Positions 37,875 to 47,420 of a stretch of 64,000 nt of DNA are shown piece after piece. The notes beneath the pieces are model-generated. The model did no database searches. It was not told where the DNA came from and saw only the letters and a list, made by a program, of their open reading frames with translations. The DNA is from Bacteroidales bacterium (GTDB lineage Bacteria; Bacteroidota; Bacteroidia; Bacteroidales; UBA10428): assembly GCA_016933335.1 (NCBI GenBank), contig JAFGBD010000009.1, positions 19,488 through 83,487 on the forward strand. The letters are read 5' to 3'. The position numbers were made by a program, and so were the translations under genes. Numbering within the stretch: the first letter of the stretch is position 1; every line of letters starts with the position of its first letter.

Positions 37875-39353
37875 ATGAAAAGAATTGAATTTAAATTATT
37901 ATTTGTTTTTCTGAGCGCTTTTATGCTGATGCTCTCATCCTGCGAAAAAGATGAAAACGGAGAAGAATCAAAGATTCCTGTTTTGAACAAAGATTTTTCC
38001 TACACAGTGGATGAGAACGATGTAACCTTTACAACCAGTTTGGTTGGAACGGTGATCTTTAAAGATTGTACAACCGGCACCGAATATCAACCCGTTGACG
38101 GATCAGTTGTGGTTAATCTGCCTGTTGCAGGGACCTATCCGTTTATTTGCAATACCATTATCGAAGGTATTGCATACAATTCAGACACTTTTGATGTTGT
38201 TATTACGCAAAGTGATTTAACATATCTTGAAAGCGGTCTGTGGCTGTACCTGACAGGTGGACATACTGCCGGGGTTGCCAATGAAAAAACCTGGAGATTG
38301 GATATGAACGCTGCCGGAAAATGTGTTTATTTTGCCGGTCCGCTATACTATAGCGGCTATTCTGTTGGTGATGACAGAAGAGAAGAGTGGGTTTACTGGG
38401 CATGGAATGTTTTACCGGAGCAACTTCCTTATACCGTCAACGGACAGGAGATGACCTCATTCTTCAACTGGGAACCCGACTACCCGGGAAATACATGGAT
38501 CATGCCAGCCCAGGACTATGGAACAATTACTTTTGATGGCGTTGCTAAGACCGTTTCAACCGCAGTATTCGGAGTTACTGAAAACGGTACTTTTAATTTG
38601 GATCCGGAAACCTGGAAACTGACCATAACCGGGGTAACACTACCTATTGATACGGGTCGGCTGAACGAGGGTCAGTATGAAGAAACAAATCTTCAGAACC
38701 TTAGGATATTTTCACTTTCAGACTCAGCAATGCAAATTGGTATTAAACGTAGTTATGAAGGTGGTGATGAATCCAAATGGGTTAATGTTTACAACTTTGT
38801 TTGTGATGATTACGATTATCCTGTACCAGAAGAATTTACTTTTGAGGAAGCTCCTAAAACATCTGTTACGGCTACCGATTTAGTAGGTACCTGGAAAATA
38901 GGTGATGTTCCGATGGGGTGGATTGGATATACGAAAGTTGGAGACCAGGGAACAACTATTCCGGCCCGTTTATTCGAAAAATGGGATGACCGTACTGAAG
39001 TTGTGGCTACACTTTCATCATGGGGTCTTGATAAAATAGATTCTGTATTTACAGCAAATGATGCATTTACCTATGTATTTAACGGTGACGGTTCCTGTAC
39101 TCTGAACGGTGTGGCAAACAATTATTCCGTAAGTAACGGTATAATTACTTTCACAACTGCACTCACAACTGAATTCAGCATGGTAACTTCATGGTTGAAC
39201 CATACTCTTACAGGTACTGCAGTTACTATAATTGATGTTAATAATTACGGAAGTGAGGAAGAGTATGAGGCATACACACCAGAAGGGATCTGGATTGGAC
39301 AAAAGAACGGTGATAAAAACGAATACAGCGGATTCCATTTGGTTAAGCAATAA
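37875..39353 (+). CDS. Locus-encoded surface lipoprotein, putative glycan-binding
   Basis: A 492-residue lipoprotein (signal MKRIEFKLLFVFLSAFMLML, lipobox LSSC). It starts with a short Ig-like region (about 25-105) and continues with beta-rich segments that appear to repeat: WLYLTGGHTAGVANEKTWRLD near 115 and LVGTWKIGDVPMGWIGYTKVG near 335. No catalytic motif is seen. By position after SusD it is a candidate SusE/SusF-like surface glycan-binding protein, but sequence likeness to SusE or SusF is not evident. ATG 37875 is preferred over TTG 37869. A strong terminator follows, so it ends the first transcription unit. Confidence 0.65.
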   Translation: MKRIEFKLLFVFLSAFMLMLSSCEKDENGEESKIPVLNKDFSYTVDENDVTFTTSLVGTVIFKDCTTGTEYQPVDGSVVVNLPVAGTYPFICNTIIEGIAYNSDTFDVVITQSDLTYLESGLWLYLTGGHTAGVANEKTWRLDMNAAGKCVYFAGPLYYSGYSVGDDRREEWVYWAWNVLPEQLPYTVNGQEMTSFFNWEPDYPGNTWIMPAQDYGTITFDGVAKTVSTAVFGVTENGTFNLDPETWKLTITGVTLPIDTGRLNEGQYEETNLQNLRIFSLSDSAMQIGIKRSYEGGDESKWVNVYNFVCDDYDYPVPEEFTFEEAPKTSVTATDLVGTWKIGDVPMGWIGYTKVGDQGTTIPARLFEKWDDRTEVVATLSSWGLDKIDSVFTANDAFTYVFNGDGSCTLNGVANNYSVSNGIITFTTALTTEFSMVTSWLNHTLTGTAVTIIDVNNYGSEEEYEAYTPEGIWIGQKNGDKNEYSGFHLVKQ

Positions 39354-39378
39354 ACCCGAACCTGGAATGAATTGCTTA

Positions 39379-39409
39379 AGAGGCTGTCTTATGGGACAGC
39401 CTCTTTTTC
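39379..39409 (+). terminator. Intrinsic terminator after the SusC-SusD-lipoprotein unit
   Basis: AGAGGCTGTC (39379-39388), a 6-base loop, and GACAGCCTCT (39395-39404) form a perfect 10-bp stem followed by a T-run. It separates the transport genes from the GH97-GH2 pair. Confidence 0.9.
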
Positions 39410-39593
39410 AAAGTGCCGGTCAGTCCGGTCTTTACTGATTCCTCTTTTAAGTTGTGTTATTGAACTTCTTGTGATCATTCAGGCTGCCATAAGTCGGGAG
39501 TTTTCCTGTTGGTACAAAGCAGCATTAAGATATGCGTACCTGTTTTCGCGGTTTGAGATACATCAGACCATCAAAAAAATAAATCATTAGCTG

Positions 39594-41531
39594 ATGAAAC
39601 CAATAAGCTTTGTTATAATAACTGTATGTATGTTATCCTGTCCGGATATCCAAAAGGATATTGTCAGGGTTGAAAGCCCGGATAAAACCATTGCTGTTAC
39701 ACTGAGTTTAAACGAGACAGGGGTTCCCTTTTACACTGTATCCAAAAACGGAATCATAGTCCTGGAAGAATCTGCCCTGGGTATTGTCCGCACAGATGCG
39801 GATTTCTCAGACGGACTGAAAATCAAAAAAAAAGGGAAAGTCCAAAAGATCAGCGACAGTTATTCCATCCTTACCGGCAAAAGAAAAAACTGTGTTTATA
39901 CTGCCAATAAGCTTTCAGTTCTATATGAGAATTCAGCCGGGGAACAATTTGAGATTATTTTCCGGGTGTCGGACGACGGTGTGGCATTTTGCTATAACTT
40001 CACCGGAGAATCAGAAGAGATAAAGTACATTACCGGAGAAAAAACCTCCTTTAATTTTCCTTCCGGTGCCAGGGCATGGCTGCATCCTCATACCAACGCA
40101 CAAACAGGCTGGTGCAATGTGGAGCCCTGTTACGAAATGCATTATCACCAGAATATTGACGCAGGCACAAATGCCCCGTTTGAAGCCGGATGGTCGTTTC
40201 CAGCCCTGTTTCAGTCAAATGGTGTGTGGGTTTTACTGGCAGAATCGGGACTTGAACCTGACTACTGCGGGACCAGGCTTGCAGCAGATTCTCCGGGCGG
40301 AGAGTATTTTATTGATTTTCCCCAGGATAAGGAACGTACATTACCAACTGCCGCTCTCCATCCCCGGTCAAAGCTTCCATGGAAAACACCATGGAGAATA
40401 ATTGTGATGGGCTCTCTGGATAAGATTGTGGAAACCACGCTTGTTACCGATCTGGCCAGACCTGCTGAAACCGGAAATACGGATTTCATTAAACCGGGAA
40501 GAGCATCCTGGAGCTGGGCATTGTTGAAAGACAATTCCGTAATTTACGATGTTCAGAAAGAATTCATTGATATGGCGGCAGATATGGGATGGGAATACTG
40601 CCTCATTGATGTTGAATGGGATCAGCGTATCGGATATGATAAGATTCAGGAACTGATTGATTATGCCGAAACAAAAAATACTGGTATCATATTATGGTAC
40701 AACTCTTCCGGTTCATGGAATACAACAACCTATACGCCCAAAGACATCATGTTTGATGCCCGGACCCGCAGGAAAGAAATGGAAAAAATAAGTAAAATGG
40801 GAGTCAGGGGTATAAAGGTCGATTTCTGGGCAGGTGACGGACAGTCTGTGATCCGGTATTATTATGATTTGCTTGGAGATGCCGCTGAATTCGGCCTTCT
40901 GGTTAACTGCCATGGTACTACCGTACCAAGGGGGTGGGAGCGGACATTTCCAAACCTGGTTACCATGGAATCGGTCAGGGGTTTTGAATATATTACTTTC
41001 GAACAGCAAAATGCAGACAGCGCTGCAACGCATTGCTCTGTCCTGCCTTTTACCCGGAATGTTGTTGGCTCAATGGATTTTACGCCTGTCTGCTTTTCGG
41101 AAATACCCGGGATCTACCGAAAAACAAGCAATGCTTTTGAACTGGCGTTGTCTGTGTTGTTTCAGTCCGGCATACAGCACTATGCAGATATACCTGAAAG
41201 CATGAAAGCGCTGCCGGATTTTGTTGTTGATTTCCTTAAAAAGCTTCCCCCTTACTGGGATGATATAAAATTTATTGAAGGCTATCCGGCAAAATATGTT
41301 GTGCTGGCCAGAAAATCTGATCATGGCTGGTTTATTGCCGGGATAAACAGTGAAAAGACGCCGAAAGATCTCAGCCTGGATTTATCCGGTTTATGCACCG
41401 CTGATAAAGGATTGATGATAACCGATGGTGAAACCGGCCGAAGTTTCATCCGGCAGGAAATTGAACCTGTTGATGGTAAATTTAACCTGACTGTCAAACC
41501 TTCGGGTGGATTTGTATTGTATTTTGAATAA
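39594..41531 (+). CDS. GH97 family glycosidase lipoprotein, retaining-type
   Basis: A 645-residue protein with a lipobox (MLSC, C16). The N-terminal beta-sandwich (about 22-270) begins RVESPDKTIAVTLSLNETGVPFYTVSKNG, a GH97 signature. The barrel includes DVEWDQRIGYDKI and GIKVDFWAGDGQ. D410 occupies the nucleophile position of retaining GH97 enzymes, and E459 in MESVRGFE suits the acid/base. Inverting SusB-type members have no Asp there. An alpha-galactosidase or related pyranosidase is therefore likelier than an alpha-glucosidase; exact substrate is inferred. GH2 follows 17 bases downstream. Confidence 0.88.
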   Translation: MKPISFVIITVCMLSCPDIQKDIVRVESPDKTIAVTLSLNETGVPFYTVSKNGIIVLEESALGIVRTDADFSDGLKIKKKGKVQKISDSYSILTGKRKNCVYTANKLSVLYENSAGEQFEIIFRVSDDGVAFCYNFTGESEEIKYITGEKTSFNFPSGARAWLHPHTNAQTGWCNVEPCYEMHYHQNIDAGTNAPFEAGWSFPALFQSNGVWVLLAESGLEPDYCGTRLAADSPGGEYFIDFPQDKERTLPTAALHPRSKLPWKTPWRIIVMGSLDKIVETTLVTDLARPAETGNTDFIKPGRASWSWALLKDNSVIYDVQKEFIDMAADMGWEYCLIDVEWDQRIGYDKIQELIDYAETKNTGIILWYNSSGSWNTTTYTPKDIMFDARTRRKEMEKISKMGVRGIKVDFWAGDGQSVIRYYYDLLGDAAEFGLLVNCHGTTVPRGWERTFPNLVTMESVRGFEYITFEQQNADSAATHCSVLPFTRNVVGSMDFTPVCFSEIPGIYRKTSNAFELALSVLFQSGIQHYADIPESMKALPDFVVDFLKKLPPYWDDIKFIEGYPAKYVVLARKSDHGWFIAGINSEKTPKDLSLDLSGLCTADKGLMITDGETGRSFIRQEIEPVDGKFNLTVKPSGGFVLYFE

Positions 41532-41548
41532 ATAAAAGTAAAACTGAT

Positions 41549-43960
41549 ATGAAAGGAACAATAAACATATGTATACTGGTACTATTTATGTTACTGGTAT
41601 TTGCATGCAAACCCGTTGAAACAAGAAAAACCGTTGGTTTTAACAGTACCTGGAAATTTTTTTTGGGTGAAAATGACAGTGCAATGTTTCCCGGTTATGA
41701 CGATTCAGCATGGAGGATACTAAACCTTCCGCACGACTGGAGTATTGAAGGAGAATTCAGGCCTGAACATCCTGCTACTCCGGGAGGCGGAGCCTTGCCG
41801 GGCGGAACCGGATGGTACCGCAAATCATTTTCAGCTAACAAAGCCGATTCCGGAAAACTGTTCCACGTTGATTTTGATGGCGTATACTGCAACAGTGAAG
41901 TCTGGATAAACGGTCATTACCTTGGCATCAGACCATATGGATACAGCTCTTTCAGGTATGAACTTACACCATATCTTAATTATGGTGAAAAGGCCAATGT
42001 TATTGCAGTGAAGGTAGATAATTCAAAACAGCCAAATTCGCGGTGGTACTCAGGTTCGGGGATCTACAGGAATGTCTGGCTGGTTCGCACCAACAGAATT
42101 CATATCAGCCACTGGGGAACATTTGTTTCAACGCCTGAAATCACAGAGGAGGCAGCAAAGGTTGTTTTTGAGGCTGATATCAGAAATACCTGCCCTGAAG
42201 ACAAACCTGTAAGCATTCGTACCTCAGTTGTCAATGAAGAAGGGGAAAAAGTCGCCGTCATTGAATCGGGACAAACAGTCAGCGGTAACAATACAGAAAA
42301 AGTCCGGCAGGATTTGATTATTAAAAATCCGGATTTATGGTCGGTAAAAAATCCATATCTATATACAGCTGTTACAGAATTAAGATATAACGGAAAGCTG
42401 CAGGACAGGTATGAAACCCCTTTCGGAATCAGATATTTCAGCTTTGATACCGCAAAGGGATTTCTTCTGAATGGTGAAATGGTTAAAATAAACGGGGTTT
42501 GCAATCACCACGACCTGGGATGCCTGGGAGCTGCTGTTAATACGCGTGCTCTGGAGCGCCAGCTGGAAATGCTGAAGGAAATGGGTTGCAACGGTATTCG
42601 CACATCTCACAATCCGCCTGCTCCCGAATTACTTGATTTATGCGACAGGATGGGATTTATTGTGATGGATGAAGCATTTGACATGTGGAGAAAGCAAAAA
42701 ACTCCGTACGATTACCATATGCACTTTGATGAATGGCATCAAAGAGACATGCAGGATTTAATACGCAGAGACCGCAACCATCCATCGGTATTTATCTGGA
42801 GCATCGGGAATGAGATCCTTGAGCAGTGGGATACCAGCGGGGTTAGAATAGCGCTTGAACTCGCGGAACTGGTTAAGGATCTGGATACCACCCGGCCTGT
42901 TACATCGGGATGTAACGATCCAAATCCCTGGAATAATATTATTCAATCAGGAGCACTTGATTTAATCGGGTATAATTATCATCAGGACATGTATCCGGAT
43001 TTTCCAAAAACCTATCCCGGGCAGAAATTCATCGCCACGGAGACAGTGTCAGGTCTGGCAACAAGGGGAAGCTATGACATGCCATCAGACAGCATCCGCC
43101 GGTGGCCTGTGAGATGGGATATACCTTTTACTACCGGAAACAGTGATTATACATGTTCATCTTATGATAACTGCTCAGCTCCGTGGGGATCAACCCATGA
43201 AGAAACATGGAAGATCATGAAGGAATATGATTTTCTTTCCGGCATGTTTATATGGACAGGCTGGGATTATCTGGGTGAACCGACTCCATATTCATGGCCC
43301 GCAAGAAGTTCGTATTTCGGAATCATCGACCTGGCAGGATTTCCGAAAGATGTATATTATTTATACCAGAGCGAATGGACAGGTAAGCCGGTCCTGCATG
43401 TTTTTCCGCACTGGAACTGGGATAAAGGTGATACCATTGATATCTGGGCATATACCAATTTAAATGAAGTTGAATTGTTTTTAAATAACGAGTCACTTGG
43501 AAGGAAGACAAAGACCGGAAATGATCTTCACCTGGTGTGGCGTGTACCTTATGTGCCGGGCACAATTAAAGCAATCGGGGATAAAGACGGACAGATACTC
43601 ATAAAGACCATTAGGACAGCCGGTGATCCGACAGCAATTGAACTGGAAGCTGACAGAAAAGTCATAAAAGCTGACGGCGGGGATTTGTCTTTCATTACCG
43701 TTAAAATTTTTGATGACGACGGAATCCTGGTTCCTACAGCGGATGACCTCATAACTTTCGAGGTATCTGGCGAAGGATTCATCGCAGGTGTTGATAACGG
43801 GAGCCAGATCAGTCATGAATCTTTCCGGGCAAACCAGAGGAAAGCATTCAACGGGATGTGCCTTGTTGTGTTGCAGTCCACTGAAAAAAGAGGCGAAATT
43901 ACCCTTAAGGCAACTGCTGATCACTTAAAAGGTAGCGAGATTGAAATATCTGTAAGGTAA
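41549..43960 (+). CDS. GH2 family glycosidase lipoprotein, probable beta-galactosidase
   Basis: An 803-residue lipoprotein (lipobox LVFAC, C20). Domains: sugar-binding jelly roll (about 30-200, with LPHDWSIEGEF and GTGWYRKSF), Ig-like (about 205-310), barrel (about 312-590), a DUF4982-like module (about 600-690) and a C-terminal Ig-like domain (about 695-803). Catalytic E422 is in WSIGNE, and nucleophile E498 is in FIATETVSG. Both residues are present. The domain set is typical of Bacteroidota GH2 beta-galactosidases, though other beta-glycosides are possible. It is co-transcribed with GH97 and convergent with the esterase, with a 20-base gap. Confidence 0.9.
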   Translation: MKGTINICILVLFMLLVFACKPVETRKTVGFNSTWKFFLGENDSAMFPGYDDSAWRILNLPHDWSIEGEFRPEHPATPGGGALPGGTGWYRKSFSANKADSGKLFHVDFDGVYCNSEVWINGHYLGIRPYGYSSFRYELTPYLNYGEKANVIAVKVDNSKQPNSRWYSGSGIYRNVWLVRTNRIHISHWGTFVSTPEITEEAAKVVFEADIRNTCPEDKPVSIRTSVVNEEGEKVAVIESGQTVSGNNTEKVRQDLIIKNPDLWSVKNPYLYTAVTELRYNGKLQDRYETPFGIRYFSFDTAKGFLLNGEMVKINGVCNHHDLGCLGAAVNTRALERQLEMLKEMGCNGIRTSHNPPAPELLDLCDRMGFIVMDEAFDMWRKQKTPYDYHMHFDEWHQRDMQDLIRRDRNHPSVFIWSIGNEILEQWDTSGVRIALELAELVKDLDTTRPVTSGCNDPNPWNNIIQSGALDLIGYNYHQDMYPDFPKTYPGQKFIATETVSGLATRGSYDMPSDSIRRWPVRWDIPFTTGNSDYTCSSYDNCSAPWGSTHEETWKIMKEYDFLSGMFIWTGWDYLGEPTPYSWPARSSYFGIIDLAGFPKDVYYLYQSEWTGKPVLHVFPHWNWDKGDTIDIWAYTNLNEVELFLNNESLGRKTKTGNDLHLVWRVPYVPGTIKAIGDKDGQILIKTIRTAGDPTAIELEADRKVIKADGGDLSFITVKIFDDDGILVPTADDLITFEVSGEGFIAGVDNGSQISHESFRANQRKAFNGMCLVVLQSTEKRGEITLKATADHLKGSEIEISVR

Positions 43961-43980
43961 TATGTGAATACAAATGCCGG

Positions 43981-45948
43981 CTACCAGTTATCAGTCCTGA
44001 AAGGAACTGCAGGCAGTCCTTCTTTATTGTATAAATTCAGGTCATCCGGATTATTTGCCCAGCCATAGCGCACAGATACAATTTCGGGTACATCGGGTGG
44101 GGCATAGACCGTCACTTTATCCCGGTCTGTGATTTCTGCTTTTGCAAAATAAAACTTCTTATCCGGTCCGGCAACAGCAAAGCCATTTACATAGCCATAT
44201 CTGTCTTTAACCGTAAGTCCCGAACCAACATGGGTGAAAGTCAAAATGGCTTTCCTGCCTTCAGGCGAGAACTCATCAAAGAAGGGGCCGGAATAAACCA
44301 CATCTTTCTGATACGCTTTCTTCAATGCTGCCAGTGCAAGACGGTAGCCCACATCTTTTTTATTCCGGGGATGTATGTCGTTTGCTTCACCTATATCGAT
44401 GATACAAGCCATTCCTGTGTTCGGGACTGTTTCTGATGTTATGGTCTGTGATTCACGGAGGTATGCCCACGACTCGTCCTTTGGCTCTTCAGCAGGTTCC
44501 ATGTAATTTGCCAGCTGGACAAACAGAAATGTAAAATCACCTTCCTGCTCCCATTTATTTCTCCAGTCATTGATCATAATTGGAAAAAGCTCGCGGTACC
44601 TGACAGATTCGGTTATACTGCCGGCATTGGATTCTCCCTGGTACCAGATAACACCTTTTATGCCATAAGGCACCAGAGGATTTATCATTGCATTGTATAA
44701 CAGAGTCGGATAATCATTGGGTCTCAGTATATTGGCATCGGGATTTCTTGGGTTCCTGGGTACGCTTATATCTTCTTTTTTATATTTCCAGCTTCCTGTA
44801 AGTGATACCCGGGTCTCCCCGTCTGAGATCACCATTTCATCATAGTTGCCATAAATACCTCCTCCACCGATGTAATCTTCCACCCTGACTGTTATCGTAT
44901 TCTCTCCGTGTATCAGTATACCCTCTGGTATCACATATTCACGCAATTTTGCATACTGCATGTATGTCTGGCCAACAATGGTCCCGTTAAGCCATGTGAT
45001 GTCCGTGTCATCGATCTTGCCGATTTTTAAGGCAGCTTTATTCAGATTGAAGTTTTCAGGCAAAGCGAATTTTTTCCTGAACCATACGATCCCGTCAAAC
45101 TCACCAATGCCTCCATCTTCCCACAGGGAAGGAAGATTCATTTGTTGCCATTCACCGTCGTTGTATTCCGGATTAACAAATGGATGCGGGGTTCCTGTTT
45201 TTCCAAGCGCTTTATCCAGCAAATCATTGTATTTGGATAGTTTCTCTGCTTCCTGTTTTTTCAGGGTTTCGATATCCACCTGCTTGATCTTTTCATACCA
45301 TTCTTTCAGAAAGCTGTTTTTTTCACACGATTCGGCACTGGTCCATGGTTCAACCCTCGTACCTCCCCAGCTTGAGTGAATAAGACCAATCGGAATATCG
45401 AGCTTTTCCTCCAGCAATATCCCGAAATAATAACCCACAGCCGAGAAATTACGGGCTGTTTCAGCATTGGACACAACCCAGCCGTCACTTACTATATCAT
45501 TTTCCGGAGATAAAGATGTTGTATGAGGTACTTCAATCAGCCTGATGAATTCATTATCTGCATTTTTCAGTTCCTCCATTCCTTTGTTTGTATTCCATAA
45601 AGGCCATTCCATGTTTGATTGTCCCGAGCATAACCATACATCTCCAACCAGTATATTCTTTAAGGTGATTTCCGTTTTTCCTCTGATGGTCATTGAAAAC
45701 GGTCCGCCTGCCTTTTCCGGAGCAAGCCTTGCCATCCATTTGCCATCTTTATCAGCAATGGTTTTCACTTTCTGCTCACCAAAGCTGATGGTGATCCTCT
45801 CACCTGCATCTGCCCATCCCCATACAGGTATTTCAATATCACGCTGCAATACCATATTATCACTGAATATTTCAGGCAGTTTAATGTTTGCCGCGATCAA
45901 GCCACTGATAGTCAATAAAGAAATTGAAAGAAAAAGTCTTAATTTCAT
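43981..45948 (-). CDS. SGNH-type acetylesterase (sialate O-acetylesterase family, CE20-like)
   Basis: A 655-residue exported esterase. After a signal peptide (about 3-20) and an Ig-like domain, the SGNH nucleophile S111 appears in CSGQSNMEWP. The catalytic D-x-x-H is likely NDIHPRN near residue 525. A beta-sandwich resembling a GH2 jelly roll (about 265-385: DGIVWFRKKFALP, TITVRVEDYIGGGGIYG) is inserted in the catalytic domain, the layout described for CE20 xyloglucan acetylesterases. It should remove acetyl groups from a sugar chain. It runs opposite to the rest of the locus. ATG 45948 gives a clean signal. Confidence 0.85.
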   Translation of the reverse strand: MKLRLFLSISLLTISGLIAANIKLPEIFSDNMVLQRDIEIPVWGWADAGERITISFGEQKVKTIADKDGKWMARLAPEKAGGPFSMTIRGKTEITLKNILVGDVWLCSGQSNMEWPLWNTNKGMEELKNADNEFIRLIEVPHTTSLSPENDIVSDGWVVSNAETARNFSAVGYYFGILLEEKLDIPIGLIHSSWGGTRVEPWTSAESCEKNSFLKEWYEKIKQVDIETLKKQEAEKLSKYNDLLDKALGKTGTPHPFVNPEYNDGEWQQMNLPSLWEDGGIGEFDGIVWFRKKFALPENFNLNKAALKIGKIDDTDITWLNGTIVGQTYMQYAKLREYVIPEGILIHGENTITVRVEDYIGGGGIYGNYDEMVISDGETRVSLTGSWKYKKEDISVPRNPRNPDANILRPNDYPTLLYNAMINPLVPYGIKGVIWYQGESNAGSITESVRYRELFPIMINDWRNKWEQEGDFTFLFVQLANYMEPAEEPKDESWAYLRESQTITSETVPNTGMACIIDIGEANDIHPRNKKDVGYRLALAALKKAYQKDVVYSGPFFDEFSPEGRKAILTFTHVGSGLTVKDRYGYVNGFAVAGPDKKFYFAKAEITDRDKVTVYAPPDVPEIVSVRYGWANNPDDLNLYNKEGLPAVPFRTDNW

Positions 45949-46057
45949 GTCAGATAATTTTAAATAATGCATTAATTGTTAAAAATGAATATGAGGGTAA
46001 ATATAAAAATAATCCTTTGTTTCCACAGGTATATAGGGTAAGAATCATGGTTTCCTG

Positions 46058-47383
46058 TCAGAGATACTCCGAAATTCTACCGCTGATCTGCTTGAGTGAA
46101 ATTTCAGCCAGTTTAGCCTGATATTGTGCTGAAAGAAGCCGGTCTTCCGCATCAAGATAAACCCGCTGGATATCTCTCATTTCCAGTCCGGATAAAGTGC
46201 CGAGCCTGAATTTTTCAATGGCAATTTCAAAATTGTCACGGGCAGTCTGAAGGTTCGATTCTTCCAAAGCGATCAGCTTCAGGCTGTTCTGATAGATGTT
46301 ATAAATAATGGCCAGTTCAGCCAGTACCTGTCTTTTGATATTCTCATACTGCAATTCGGAATTTTTAATACTTATGATAGCATTCTGCCTTTGCCGGCTG
46401 TTTTCAAATCCATTGAAAAGATTGTATGAAAGTACGGCGGCATAGTTATAACCATGCTCTTTTCTGGACAGCTGGAAACCGGCCTGCGATTCACTGCGGT
46501 TGTAATTGTATCCGGCTGTAAGACTAAGAACCGGATATAATCTTGAATTGATGGATTTCAGATCTTTTTCTGTCACTTCCTGTGTGTTTAAGGCGATCAG
46601 CAGACCTGTATTATTCTGAATGGTTTGCTCATGCAGCTGTGTGTAATCCAGGTAAAAATCCACGATGATCTTTTCCTGTGGCTGAATATGGCTGTCCATG
46701 TCAGTACCCATGGTTTCATTCAGCATGATCCTTGAAGAGAGGAGGTTTTCCTGTTGTTTCAAATATTGAGATGAATCTGAATTATAATCCACTTTGGCCT
46801 GCTGAAATTCCAGTTTTGATTCCTTACCGATACGATATCTTTCTTCTGCCACCTTCATTCTTGTCCTGGAAAGATTCATTACGTACCTGAATGTTTCAAG
46901 ACGTTTTTCCTGCTGTATCAGGTTGAAATATCTGTCACCGATCAGTGCAATAAGGTTTTCAATGTTCATGCGTGTATTCAGCCGGCCTTCATCCAGCAGA
47001 TCTTTTAGCCTGCCATATCTGGCAAACATTCCGAAACCGTCAAATACTGTCCAGTTAAGAGTTACATTGCCTGATGTGGAGGTGGATTTTGCGTTATCCC
47101 TTATTTGCGGTTCATCCGGCCTGGAAAAGAAGATTTGTTCAGAGTTAACGATACTTTGTGAGATTCTTCCTCCCGCATCGACGGTCGGCAGAAAGCCGGC
47201 ATTTCCAGGTGTCAGGTTATTTTCGGTAATTGCTTCGTTATTTCTGACGATCCGGAGCTCATAATTCCTGTCAATCCCGGTATGAATGCATTCTTTAAAA
47301 GATATGGTGTCCTGCGCATGAATGCCGGTAAAAGAAAAAAACAGAAAAAAAACTGAATTGAATATCCCGGGGGTATGCTTCAT
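46058..47383 (-). CDS. TolC-family outer-membrane efflux channel
   Basis: A 441-residue outer-membrane protein (signal about 7-23, ending IHAQ). The two-fold repeat of TolC is visible as DTISFKECIHTGIDRNYELRI at the start and long helical pairs such as LSRTRMKVAEERYRIGKESKLEFQQAKVDYN and ARDNFEIAIEKFRLGTLSGLEMRDIQRVYLDAE. It is the last gene of the RND operon, 37 bases after the pump, and provides the exit duct. Confidence 0.92.
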   Translation of the reverse strand: MKHTPGIFNSVFFLFFSFTGIHAQDTISFKECIHTGIDRNYELRIVRNNEAITENNLTPGNAGFLPTVDAGGRISQSIVNSEQIFFSRPDEPQIRDNAKSTSTSGNVTLNWTVFDGFGMFARYGRLKDLLDEGRLNTRMNIENLIALIGDRYFNLIQQEKRLETFRYVMNLSRTRMKVAEERYRIGKESKLEFQQAKVDYNSDSSQYLKQQENLLSSRIMLNETMGTDMDSHIQPQEKIIVDFYLDYTQLHEQTIQNNTGLLIALNTQEVTEKDLKSINSRLYPVLSLTAGYNYNRSESQAGFQLSRKEHGYNYAAVLSYNLFNGFENSRQRQNAIISIKNSELQYENIKRQVLAELAIIYNIYQNSLKLIALEESNLQTARDNFEIAIEKFRLGTLSGLEMRDIQRVYLDAEDRLLSAQYQAKLAEISLKQISGRISEYL

Positions 47384-47420
47384 TTTTATGAGTCGTTTGT
47401 TACCTGTTCTACTAAATTTT

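Noticed and set aside
39372..39590. 72-codon plus-strand frame between the terminator and GH97
   Set aside because: It begins inside the terminator stem and has no ribosome site or family features.
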